Below are positions 6,286 through 12,778 of a stretch of DNA of 12,778 bases, one piece after another (position 1 is the first letter of the stretch; each line of letters opens with the position of its first letter). The stretch is from NCBI GenBank assembly GCA_021286965.1, contig JAJTBK010000470.1:1-12778 (forward strand). Direction: 5' to 3'. Both the position numbers and the translations under genes were made by a program. The stretch is from Comamonadaceae bacterium. GTDB taxonomy: Bacteria > Pseudomonadota > Gammaproteobacteria > Burkholderiales > Burkholderiaceae_C. The notes under the pieces were generated by a model. It had not been told where the DNA came from, did no database searches, and was given only the letters and a program-made list of their open reading frames with translations.

Positions 6286-7662
6286 TCAGCGCGCGCGCAG
6301 CAGCTGCGGCACGTGCAGCAGCACCAGCTCGTTGTCGTCGGCGCGCTGCGGGCCGCGGCTGCTGCTGAAGGGCAGGTTGTTGTCGTTGCCGACGACGATG
6401 TGCTCGCCATCGACCACGTCCACGTTCTCGATGGTGAAGAACGGCAAGGCCAGCACGCCGTCCGTGAGCGGCTTGCGCGCCAGGTGCTGCGGGTCCTGGA
6501 TCTTCATCAGGTCGATGTAGGCGATCTTGCGCAGCGCGCCGCCGGCGTTGGCGTCCGACAGCTGCACCTTGTAGACGCGCTTGAACTGGGCCAGGTCGTG
6601 AAAGCAGTCCGCGCGTTTTTCGCCCGCCGGACAGGCGCGGTCGGCCGTGCCCTCGCCGTTGTCGCGCTCGATGATGAGGCCGGTGTCGGCGTCGATCATG
6701 TTGAAGTCGCCAATGGCGTGGTGCGCCGCCTCCAGCGGGTACTTCCAGTGCCGGCCGGTCCACTTTTTCGCCGGCACGTCGAATTCGAGCACGCGCAGGT
6801 AGGGCTTGCCGTCGAGGTTTTCGTACGCCTGGGCCTGCTCGTCCCACAGCGCGCCTTCGAGCAGCGCGTACAGCTTGCTGCCGTCCTGGCTTGCGGCCAT
6901 GCCTTCAAAACCCTTGGAGCGCTTGGCCTGGAAGGGGGCCATCTTGGCGTCGGGCGCGCCGGGCGTGGTCAGGGCCGGGTGGTCGGGCGAGCGCACGGGC
7001 TTGCCGTCCACCAGGGTGTCGAACACGGCCAGCACCTTGCCGTTCAGATCGGCCTGGATGAGGAAGGGGCCGAACTCGTCACCGACCCACAGCGAGCCGC
7101 CGGCGAACTGAAAGCTCTCGGGATCAAAGTCGGCGCCCGTCAGGTAGCGCTTGTCCGTGCCTTCGTGGACGATGCGAAATGGCACTTTTTTGTCCGGGTC
7201 GTGCAGGAACACGGTCTCCAGGCGCTCGAATTTTCCGCTCTTGAAGTCCACCTGGTAGTGGTTCAGGTAGAGCATGAAATCGGGCGAGTTGGCCTTGGTG
7301 CCGGCGCCGTTGTCGGTCAGTACCCAGTAGCTGCCATCGGCCATGTGCTTGATGCCCGAATGGCCCTGCAGCGGCTGGCCGGCCAGCGGCAGGCCGATGC
7401 CGGTGGGGCGCCCGCCGGAGAGGCCGGGCACGCTGCCCAGGCGCTCGGCGCGTGCGCCGGTGGTGAACTTGCCGGCGTGGCGCAGATCGGCCGGGGCGTC
7501 GGCGGGCGCGGCGATAAGGCTGAGCGCCGGCAGCACGGCGTGGCCGGCGAGGGTGGCGCGGTACTCGGTCTGGGCCGCAGCGGGCAGCGCCCAGGCGGCG
7601 GCGGTGACGGCGAGAAGGGCGAGCACGTGCGGGCCGGCGTGTGAGAGGGAGAGCTGGCGCAT
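6286..7662 (-). CDS. Exported esterase-like/phytase-like domain protein
   Basis: 458 residues. A Sec signal peptide (LALLAVTAAAWALPAAA, cleavage likely near residue 30) is followed by a beta-propeller-like domain of the 'esterase-like activity of phytase' type. Recognisable stretches are GHSGIKHMADGSYWVLTDNG, SFQFAGGSLWVGDEFGPFLI, SKGFEGMAASQDGSKLYALL, IGDFNMIDADTGLIIERDNGEG and LPFFTIENVDVVDGEHIVVGNDNN, which carry the acidic residues typical of the fold. It should be periplasmic. Members have been tied to phosphoester hydrolysis, but the substrate is not established. The start at 7662 puts the signal peptide at the N-terminus, although no Shine-Dalgarno is evident. A Pho-box-like repeat lies about 50 bp upstream. 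It sits 82 bases after the histidine kinase and 64 bases before ribC on the same strand. Confidence 0.85.
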   Translation of the reverse strand: MRQLSLSHAGPHVLALLAVTAAAWALPAAAQTEYRATLAGHAVLPALSLIAAPADAPADLRHAGKFTTGARAERLGSVPGLSGGRPTGIGLPLAGQPLQGHSGIKHMADGSYWVLTDNGAGTKANSPDFMLYLNHYQVDFKSGKFERLETVFLHDPDKKVPFRIVHEGTDKRYLTGADFDPESFQFAGGSLWVGDEFGPFLIQADLNGKVLAVFDTLVDGKPVRSPDHPALTTPGAPDAKMAPFQAKRSKGFEGMAASQDGSKLYALLEGALWDEQAQAYENLDGKPYLRVLEFDVPAKKWTGRHWKYPLEAAHHAIGDFNMIDADTGLIIERDNGEGTADRACPAGEKRADCFHDLAQFKRVYKVQLSDANAGGALRKIAYIDLMKIQDPQHLARKPLTDGVLALPFFTIENVDVVDGEHIVVGNDNNLPFSSSRGPQRADDNELVLLHVPQLLRAR

Positions 7663-7712
7663 GGAAGGTCAGGCAGATGCAGGAAACAAGCCACGCAGCT
7701 TGCGGCCCGGGC

Positions 7713-7730
7713 GTGACCGCGCCGTGACAG
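7713..7730 (-). promoter_or_regulatory. Pho-box-like direct repeat upstream of the phytase-like gene
   Basis: On the minus strand CTGTCACGGCGCGGTCAC contains two 7-mers, CTGTCAC and CGGTCAC, whose starts are 11 bp apart. They resemble the PhoB consensus CTGTCAT-N4-CTGTCAT (6/7 and 5/7 matches). It lies 51 bp upstream of the ATG at 7662 and 14 bases after the kinase stop. No good -10 is seen in the expected place. Control by PhoB is inferred. Confidence 0.4.
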
Positions 7731-7744
7731 TCCAGACCACGTTC

Positions 7745-9118
7745 TCAGGCCGCCGGCAGCGCCAGCACCAGCCGCGCCCCGCCCAGCGGCGCATCCTGCA
7801 CCGCGATGGTGCCGCCGTAGGCTTGCACCAGGCTGCGCACGATGTCCAGGCCCAGGCCGCTGCCGGGGCGTTCTTCGTCGAGCTGCACGCCGCGCGCGAA
7901 CATGTGCAGGCGCTGCGCCGGGGCGATGCCGGGGCCGTCGTCGTCGATGGTGAAGCGCAGCTGCGCATCCGTGCGTTGTACGTCGATCTGCACCTGGCGG
8001 CGCGCCCATTTGCCGGCGTTGTCCAGCAGGTTGCCCAGTAGCTCGTACAGGTCCTGGCCCTCGCCGCGAAAGCGCCAGTCGCGGGCGCGCGCGGGCAGGC
8101 CCTCGGCCAGGGCAAAGTCGATGTGGCTGTGCAGCCGCGCCATGGTGCGCAGCAGCGCCTCGATGGGTTCGAGCACCGGCGTTGCCAGGCCGCTGGCGTG
8201 CACGGCGGCGGCGCGCGCGCGCGCCAGGTGCCAATCGACCTGGCGCTGCGCCAGCGTCACCTGCTCGCGCACCAGGGTGGCGAGCGCGTCTTCCTGCTGC
8301 GCGGCGGCGTTGGCGAGAATGGTCAGCGGCGTGTGCACGGCGTGCGCCAGGTTGCCGGCCTGGGTGCGCGCGCGCTGCACCATGGCGGCGTTTTCCTGCA
8401 GCACGTGGTTGAGCTCGGTCACCAGCGGTTGCAGCTCCTGCGGGTACTGGCCTTCGAGCTGCTGCGCCTGGCCGACGCGCAGCGCCGCCAGGGCCCGGCG
8501 CAGCTGGCGCAGCGGGCGCAGCAAGAGCTGCAGCTGCAGCGCGGCGGCCAGCGCCAGGCCGGCGCCGAGCAGTCCCAGGGCCACCAGCAGCTGGTGCGTA
8601 AAGCGCTGCAGCGGCTCGGCCAGCAGGGCCTCGTCGCCGGCCACCACCAGGCGCAGCGGCGGGGCGTCGTCGTCGGGTAGTTGCAGGGTGCGTGCCACGG
8701 CCAGCAGGGTGTGGCCCTCGGCGCCGCGCAGCTGCAGGCGGCGGTAGCCTTGGGCGGGATAGGGGCCGGTGATGGCGGGCAGGTGCAGGGTTTCGTCCCA
8801 CAGCGAGCGCGAGCGGGCCAGGGGGGCGCTGGTGTCGGCCCCGGCGGCTTCGGGCAGGCGCTGGATTTGCCAGTACAGGCCCGACAGCGGTTGCTCGAAT
8901 AGCCCATCCGTGCCCTGGTGCGGCACGCGCAGGCGGCCATCGACCCAGTCGATGCTGCCGCTCAGGTGATCGAGCTGCACCAGCAACTGCTCCTGCAGCT
9001 GCTGCGTGATGTGCTCGCGAAACAGCGTGCGCAGGCTCCAGCCGGCCAGCAGCACCGACAGCAGCAGCCAGGCCAGCGTGCCGGCGAGCAGGCGCAGGCG
9101 CAGCGAGCCCGGCTTCAT
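7745..9118 (-). CDS. Sensor histidine kinase, PhoQ-like
   Basis: 457 residues. TM1 is at about 8-28, a periplasmic sensor region at about 29-176, TM2 at about 177-200 and a HAMP-like linker at about 196-245. The dimerisation/phosphoacceptor helix reads NLAHAVHTPLTILAN; His259 is the likely phosphorylated residue, in the N/D-L-x-H form seen in PhoQ-type kinases rather than the common S-H-E-L-R-T-P. The catalytic domain has the N box (NLLDNAGKWA, N363/N367), the G1 box (DDDGPGI, 392-398) and the G2 box (GSGLGL, 419-424). It is the partner of the response regulator, whose TGA overlaps its ATG as ATGA. The periplasmic region shows no cluster of acidic residues or cysteines that would name a ligand. 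It is the last gene of the PepSY-regulator-kinase operon. Confidence 0.93.
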   Translation of the reverse strand: MKPGSLRLRLLAGTLAWLLLSVLLAGWSLRTLFREHITQQLQEQLLVQLDHLSGSIDWVDGRLRVPHQGTDGLFEQPLSGLYWQIQRLPEAAGADTSAPLARSRSLWDETLHLPAITGPYPAQGYRRLQLRGAEGHTLLAVARTLQLPDDDAPPLRLVVAGDEALLAEPLQRFTHQLLVALGLLGAGLALAAALQLQLLLRPLRQLRRALAALRVGQAQQLEGQYPQELQPLVTELNHVLQENAAMVQRARTQAGNLAHAVHTPLTILANAAAQQEDALATLVREQVTLAQRQVDWHLARARAAAVHASGLATPVLEPIEALLRTMARLHSHIDFALAEGLPARARDWRFRGEGQDLYELLGNLLDNAGKWARRQVQIDVQRTDAQLRFTIDDDGPGIAPAQRLHMFARGVQLDEERPGSGLGLDIVRSLVQAYGGTIAVQDAPLGGARLVLALPAA

Positions 9119-9783
9119 GCGCTGTGCGGCTCCACCAGCCGGTAGCCCAGGCCGCGCACGGTGTCGATGCAGCCCTCGGGCAGCTTCTTGCGCAGGCGGG
9201 CGATGAAGACTTCGATGGTGTTGGAGTCGCGCTCGCTGTCGTCGGGGTACAGGTGCTCGGCCAGCGCCGTGCGCGAGAGTACCTCGCCCTTGCGCTGCAT
9301 GAGGTGCGACAGCAGCTTGAATTCGTGGCTGGTGAGCGCCAGCGGCTGGCCCGCCAGCAGCGCCCGCGCCTGGCGCGTGTCGAGCACGAGGGGGCCGCAA
9401 TGCCACTCGGCGCTGGCGTGCTCGGACAGGCGGCGCAGCAGCGCGCGCAGGCGAGCGAGCAGCTCCTCCATGTGAAACGGCTTGGCCAGGTAGTCGTCGG
9501 CGCCGGCGTCCATGCCGGCGACTTTTTCCTGCCAGCTGCTGCGCGCCGTCAGCACCAGCACCGGCATGGTGCGCCCGCCAGCGCGCCAGCGGCGCAGCAC
9601 GCTCAGGCCATCGAGCAGGGGCAGGCCGAGGTCGAGCACCACGGCGTCAAAGTCCTGCACCTCGCCCAGGTAGTGGCCCTCGCGGCCCTCGCTGGCCTGC
9701 TCCACCGTGTGTCCGGCGCCGGCAATCGCCTGCACCAGCTGGGCGCGCAGGGTGGGTTCATCTTCCACGACCAGGATGCGCAT
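9115..9783 (-). CDS. OmpR/PhoP-family response regulator
   Basis: 222 residues. The receiver domain has the acidic pocket E7-D8, phosphoacceptor Asp51 in VVLDLGLPLLDG, Thr79 in VLVLTARSSWQEKV and Lys101 in YLAKPFHMEELLARL, a text close to PhoP. The C-terminal OmpR-type winged helix spans about 125-218 and includes LTSHEFKLLSHLM and SNTIEVFIARLRKKL, followed by TVRGLGYRLV. It would bind tandem half-sites 10-11 bp apart, exactly what lies upstream of this operon at 10152-10190. The start at 9783 follows a G-rich ribosome binding site (AAAGGGGGGG before the ATG). The gene overlaps the end of the PepSY gene by 26 bases and the start of the kinase by four. Confidence 0.94.
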   Translation of the reverse strand: MRILVVEDEPTLRAQLVQAIAGAGHTVEQASEGREGHYLGEVQDFDAVVLDLGLPLLDGLSVLRRWRAGGRTMPVLVLTARSSWQEKVAGMDAGADDYLAKPFHMEELLARLRALLRRLSEHASAEWHCGPLVLDTRQARALLAGQPLALTSHEFKLLSHLMQRKGEVLSRTALAEHLYPDDSERDSNTIEVFIARLRKKLPEGCIDTVRGLGYRLVEPHSA

Positions 9784-10126
9784 CGCCCCCCCTTTCGTCG
9801 GCGCCCGGCTTGCGCCGCACTTCCAGCACCTTGCCATCGACGGCATCGACCTTGAGCTTGGCCATGCGGCCATCGGCCTGCAGCAGGCGGATTTCGTAAA
9901 TGAAGCGCCCGCCCTCGGTCTCGAACTCGATCTTCAGCACCTGCCCGCCGTAGTCGCGCTCGACGCCATCGAGCACCTGGCGCAGCGGCAGCACCCGGCC
10001 CTGCTGCAGCGCCTGGCGCGCCAGTTCGTGGTCTTCGCGTGGGCCATGGTCGGCCCAGGCCGGGGCGGCAAGGGCGCCAGCGAGCAGGGCCAGGGCGGTG
10101 CGGCGGGGGGGCGGGGTAGAGGTCAT
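9758..10126 (-). CDS. Exported PepSY-domain protein
   Basis: 122 residues. The signal peptide MTSTPPPRRTALALLAGALA ends in A-P-A-W-A (cleavage near residue 25). It has an R-R pair, so Tat export cannot be excluded. One PepSY domain spans about 34-104: ARQALQQGRVLPLRQVLDGV, YGGQVLKIEFETEGGRFIYE, then DGRMAKLKVDAVDGKVLEV. Small exported PepSY proteins often accompany two-component systems and trans-membrane electron-transfer genes. A regulatory or flavin/metal-related role is suspected, but the biochemical role is unsettled. It is the first gene of the operon; its last 26 bases overlap the regulator gene. The C-terminal tail (GADERGGDAHPGRGR) looks unconserved. The start at 10126 has no clear Shine-Dalgarno and lies only 26 bases from the regulatory half-sites. 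Confidence 0.85.
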   Translation of the reverse strand: MTSTPPPRRTALALLAGALAAPAWADHGPREDHELARQALQQGRVLPLRQVLDGVERDYGGQVLKIEFETEGGRFIYEIRLLQADGRMAKLKVDAVDGKVLEVRRKPGADERGGDAHPGRGR

Positions 10127-10151
10127 GGCGTCGATTGCAGCCCAGGCGGCA

Positions 10152-10190
10152 TGAACCCGGCCTGAACAGCGTCTTCAGCATACGTTCAGC
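10152..10190. promoter_or_regulatory. Four half-sites phased at 11 bp, predicted response-regulator operator
   Basis: TGAAC begins at 10152 and 10163, and TTCAGC begins at 10174 and 10185, so all four start exactly 11 bp apart. The two TGAAC copies read GTTCA on the minus strand, towards the PepSY operon. The two TTCAGC copies read towards the reductase operon. The last one overlaps the -35 position of a candidate promoter (CATACC, 10208-10213, 17 bp further on). Direct repeats at 11 bp are the usual target of OmpR/PhoP-family dimers. Binding is inferred; the spacing is seen. Confidence 0.6.
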
Positions 10191-10233
10191 GGCGCTTGCC
10201 GACAATCCATACCCAGTGAAAGGATGGACTCTC

Positions 10234-11610
10234 ATGCGAATCAAACTTGCCCTGGCCCTGTGGCTGCTCGCCCTGAGCGCGGCCTGGTGGGCCACCCTGC
10301 CCCCGGACCTGGCGCTGCTGCCGCTGATCGACGCCCAGGGCGCCGCCCGGGGCCTGTGGCGCCTGCGCGATCAGGCCATCGTGCTCAGCGGCCTGTACAG
10401 CGTCGGGCTGATGAGCCTCATCATGCTGCTGGCGCTGCGCCTGCCGCTCATCGAGCGCCCGCTCGGCGGCATGGACCAGGTCTACCGCCTGCACAAATGG
10501 GCCGGCATCGGCGCCGGCCTCACGGCCGTGCTGCACTGGGGGCTCAAGGAAGGTGGCGGCCTCATCAAAACCCTGTGGGGCCGCGCCGGCAAGCCGCCGC
10601 ACGAGGCCGTATTGCCCTGGCTGAGCGACGCGCGCGGCCTGGCCAAGGACCTGGGCGAATGGGGCTTTTACCTGCTGCTGGTGCTGCTGGCCGTGACCCT
10701 CATCCACCGCCTGCTGGCCTACCGCCCGTGGCGCGTGTCGCACCGCGCCATGGCCGTGCTGTACCTGGTGTTCGTGTTCCACACCCTGGCGCTGCTGCCG
10801 CTGCACTTCTGGGCCCCGCCCCTGGGCTGGCTCATGGGCGGCCTGCTGGCCCTGGGCAGCCTGGCGGCGCTGGCCTCGCTCGCTGGCGTCATCGGCCTGC
10901 GCCGGCGCCATGCGGCGCGCATCCACAGCGTGCAGCGCCTGGGTACGGATGCGGATGCGCCGCTGGAAGTGGTCTGCGCCCTGCCGCCCTCCTGGCCGGG
11001 GCACCGCGCCGGGCAGTTTGCCTTCGTGCGCTTTGAGCGGGCCGAGGGTGCGCACCCCTTCACCATCGCCAGCGCCCCGGGCGCCCTGGGCTGCGACGCC
11101 GACGGCGCGCCGCTGCTGCGCCTGGTGATCAAGCCGCTGGGCGACTACACCCAGGTGCTGCACCAGCGCCTGCGCGCCGGCCAGGCGCTGGACATCGAAG
11201 GCCCCTACGGCCACTTCGACGGCCAGGGCCAGGCCCAGCGCCAGCAGGTGTGGGTGGCTGCCGGCGTTGGTGTGACGCCCTTCATCGCCCTGCTCGAAGC
11301 GCGCCAACCCGGCGCCCCTACTCCCATCGAGTCCGCGCAACCCGTGCACATGCACTACTGCACGCGCAACGCCGCCCGCGACCCGCTGCTGGCCCGCCTG
11401 CGCACCCTGTGCGCCCAGGCCGAGCCGCCGGTGGCGCTGACGGTGCACGACGACGCCCAGGGCCAGCGCCTGCGGCCCCAGGACCTGGAGCCGGCAGGGC
11501 AGGCCATCGACCTGTGGTTCTGCGGCCCGCAGGGCCTGGGCGATGCGCTCGACGCGCACACCCGCCGCGCGCCCTGGCGGTTGCACCGCGAATCGTTTGC
11601 CATGCGTTGA
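10234..11610 (+). CDS. NOX/ferric-reductase-like di-heme flavoprotein (ferredoxin reductase family)
   Basis: 458 residues. The N-terminal membrane domain (about 1-222, six helices) is of the ferric reductase-like type. Histidines 87 and 101 are 14 apart and 170 and 183 are 13 apart, the same spacing as the two heme-ligand pairs of NADPH oxidases, so two stacked b-hemes are expected. The cytoplasmic part has an FAD-binding barrel with HPFTIASAP (274-282) and an NAD(P)-binding domain with GPYG (323-326), GVGVTPF (344-350) and CGPQG (430-434), ending in HRESFAMR. It would move electrons from NAD(P)H through FAD and hemes to the periplasmic side; the acceptor is unknown. AAAGGA at 10219-10224, nine bases before the ATG, supports the start. 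It leads the operon with DUF2271 and ApbE genes and is divergent from the PepSY/two-component operon. Confidence 0.92.
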   Translation: MRIKLALALWLLALSAAWWATLPPDLALLPLIDAQGAARGLWRLRDQAIVLSGLYSVGLMSLIMLLALRLPLIERPLGGMDQVYRLHKWAGIGAGLTAVLHWGLKEGGGLIKTLWGRAGKPPHEAVLPWLSDARGLAKDLGEWGFYLLLVLLAVTLIHRLLAYRPWRVSHRAMAVLYLVFVFHTLALLPLHFWAPPLGWLMGGLLALGSLAALASLAGVIGLRRRHAARIHSVQRLGTDADAPLEVVCALPPSWPGHRAGQFAFVRFERAEGAHPFTIASAPGALGCDADGAPLLRLVIKPLGDYTQVLHQRLRAGQALDIEGPYGHFDGQGQAQRQQVWVAAGVGVTPFIALLEARQPGAPTPIESAQPVHMHYCTRNAARDPLLARLRTLCAQAEPPVALTVHDDAQGQRLRPQDLEPAGQAIDLWFCGPQGLGDALDAHTRRAPWRLHRESFAMR

Positions 11611-11629
11611 GCCCATGCCGGAGAACACC

Positions 11630-12100
11630 ATGACCTGCCGCTCCTGGCTTGCCAGCCTGACCATCGCCTGCGCCCTGGCCCTGCCCGGCGCTGCCCACAG
11701 CCGCAGCCTGGAGCTGACGCTGCAGCTGCGCCCATACGGCGGCCAGGGCGCCTACCTGGCCGTCTACCTGGTCGATCCCCAGGGCCAATGCGCCGCCACG
11801 CTGTGGGTGGCCGGGCGCAAGGCCAAGTACCACAAGCACCTGTCGGCCTGGCGGCGCCTGTGTGGCAATGCGCGCCTGAGCGGCATCACCGGGGCCAGCG
11901 TGGGCGCCGGGCGCAGCCTCAGCGTCAGTGCCGACCTGGCCGAGGTGCTGCTCGATGCCGGCTATGAAATCCGCATCGACGCCGCCGATGAAGACATGGA
12001 CGACAGCCCCGCCGACGCCCGCCTGCCGCTGCGCCGCCAGCCGCCGCCGCCCCAGGCCGGGCGCGACTTCGTCGCCGCCCTGAGCTACCGCTGGCGGTGA
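11630..12100 (+). CDS. Exported DUF2271-domain protein
   Basis: 156 residues. The signal peptide MTCRSWLASLTIACALALPG ends in A-A-H-S. The remaining chain is a DUF2271 domain: LELTLQLRPYGGQGAYLAVYLVD, a central ATLWVAGRKAKYHKHLSAWRRL (the W-x-x-x-x-K-Y-x-x-x-L-x-x-W hallmark), then LSGITGASVGAGRSLSV and a C-terminal strand set (YEIRIDAADED...DFVAALSYRWR). Residues 84-90 (SGITGAS) resemble the flavinylation motif of ApbE targets, with Ser90 in the acceptor place. The ATG at 11630 is chosen because GGAG at 11620-11623 lies six bases before it; an ATG at 11615 is a poorer choice. It starts 19 bases after the reductase stop and ends six bases before the ApbE start. Function is not established; the context suggests a periplasmic redox partner. 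Confidence 0.85.
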   Translation: MTCRSWLASLTIACALALPGAAHSRSLELTLQLRPYGGQGAYLAVYLVDPQGQCAATLWVAGRKAKYHKHLSAWRRLCGNARLSGITGASVGAGRSLSVSADLAEVLLDAGYEIRIDAADEDMDDSPADARLPLRRQPPPPQAGRDFVAALSYRWR

Positions 12101-12106
12101 TCGCCG

Positions 12107-12778
12107 ATGGCCCGCAGCACACTGCACGGCCCGGCCATGGGCACGCGCTGGAGCGTCACCTGTGAACTGGCGCCCGGCATCGACCGCGCCGCCCTGCAGC
12201 AGGCCCTGGCTGCCGCCGTGCAGCAGGTGGACGCGCAAATGTCCCCCTGGCGCCCGGACAGCGACCTGCAGCGCTTCAACCAGGCAGCGCCCGGCACCTG
12301 GGTCGCCCTGCCGCCCGCCCTGCTGCAGGTGCTGGCGGCGGCACTCGACGTCTGCCGTGCCAGCGATGGCGCCTTCGACCCCGGACTGGGGGCGCTGGTG
12401 GACGCCTGGGGCTTTGGCGCCGTGCGCCGCGTGCCCGATGCGAACGCCATCCGCGCCGCCCGCCAGCAGCCCCCGCTGCCGGCCCACCAGTGGCTGGAGC
12501 TGGACGCTGGCGCGCAGCGTGCACGCCGGCACGCGCCGCAGCGCCTGGACCTGTGCGCCATCGCCAAAGGCTACGCCGTCGATTGCATGGCGGCCGTGCT
12601 GCAGACGCACGGCGTCACCCAGGCCCTGGTGGCGCTCGACGGGGAACTGCGCGCCCTCGGCCCGCAGGCCGACGGCCAGCCCTGGGCCGTGGCGCTGGAG
12701 GCGCCGCAGCCCGGCGCCCGCACGGTGCACGGCGTGCTGCAGCTGCAAGACCTGGCGGTGGCCACCTCGGGCGACTAC
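12107..12778 (+). CDS. apbE: FAD:protein FMN transferase, ApbE family (partial, C-terminus beyond window)
   Basis: The first 224 residues are present. ApbE enzymes attach FMN from FAD to a Thr/Ser of target proteins with magnesium. Visible motifs are GPAMGTRWSV at the N-terminus, QMSPWRPDSDLQRFN, SDGAFDPGLGALVDAWGFG, LDLCAIAKGYAVD (the A-I-A-K-G-Y-A-V-D core) and ALVALDGELRALG; the frame is intact to the window edge. In this copy the common G-G-E/D reads D-G-E and the residue before A-I-A-K-G is Cys. An in-frame TGA at 12098-12100, which is also the DUF2271 stop, prevents any longer N-terminus, so the enzyme has no signal peptide. The gap of six bases to the DUF2271 gene suggests translational coupling. 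The likely target is DUF2271 or another protein of the cluster. Confidence 0.92.
   Translation, partial: MARSTLHGPAMGTRWSVTCELAPGIDRAALQQALAAAVQQVDAQMSPWRPDSDLQRFNQAAPGTWVALPPALLQVLAAALDVCRASDGAFDPGLGALVDAWGFGAVRRVPDANAIRAARQQPPLPAHQWLELDAGAQRARRHAPQRLDLCAIAKGYAVDCMAAVLQTHGVTQALVALDGELRALGPQADGQPWAVALEAPQPGARTVHGVLQLQDLAVATSGDY

Noticed and set aside
5866..7644. 592-codon open frame on the plus strand
   Set aside because: It lies antisense to the riboflavin synthase and phytase-like genes and shows no domain; long antisense frames are common in such GC-rich DNA.
10186..11664. 492-codon open frame on the minus strand
   Set aside because: It is antisense to the membrane reductase, with Gln/His/Arg-rich meaningless text.

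Overview
The window is very GC-rich, densely coded DNA with GC-skewed third codon positions. It most likely comes from a betaproteobacterium of the family Comamonadaceae (Acidovorax/Alicycliphilus/Melaminivora-like). Support comes from the protein flavours (a short HPF/RaiA-like protein, SlyD with a His-rich tail, the nudJ-mnmA pair, the PepSY/two-component cluster) and from intergenic repeats containing GATAGCTA and AGCGT blocks, which resemble a dispersed element I associate with this family. No rRNA, tRNA, CRISPR array, transposase or phage gene was seen, and no gene-free stretch exceeds about 190 bases.

Layout. 1-1475 (minus strand): the start of an HPF/RaiA-family gene, slyD with a hairpin terminator, and a DUF1439-type lipoprotein. 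1476-1664: a regulatory intergenic region with a perfect FNR/Anr-type box, a 16-bp perfect palindrome and a candidate sigma-70 promoter. 1665-3257 (plus): a methyl-accepting chemotaxis protein that ends 6 bases from the end of the convergent mnmA. 3264-4889 (minus): nudJ-like Nudix hydrolase and mnmA. 4890-5019: an intergenic inverted repeat. 5020-7662 (minus): a phytase-like esterase-domain exported protein, an E. coli-type riboflavin synthase and a GNAT acetyltransferase, with a Pho-box-like direct repeat ahead of the first gene. 7745-10126 (minus): a PepSY protein, an OmpR/PhoP-type response regulator and a PhoQ-like histidine kinase as a tightly overlapping operon. 10234-12778 (plus, divergent): a NOX/ferric-reductase-like di-heme flavoprotein, an exported DUF2271 protein and an ApbE-type FAD:protein FMN transferase cut by the window edge.

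The most interesting unit is the divergent cluster from 7745 to the right edge. Membrane electron transfer (di-heme reductase with FAD and NAD(P) domains), a candidate flavin-carrying exported protein (DUF2271, with a TGAS motif resembling flavinylation sites), the matching flavin transferase, an exported PepSY protein and a two-component system sit together. Between the two arms lie four half-sites spaced exactly 11 bp apart (TGAAC, TGAAC, TTCAGC, TTCAGC), the geometry expected for an OmpR-family regulator. My reading, which is inference, is a signal-controlled trans-membrane flavin/heme electron-transfer system whose regulator controls both arms.
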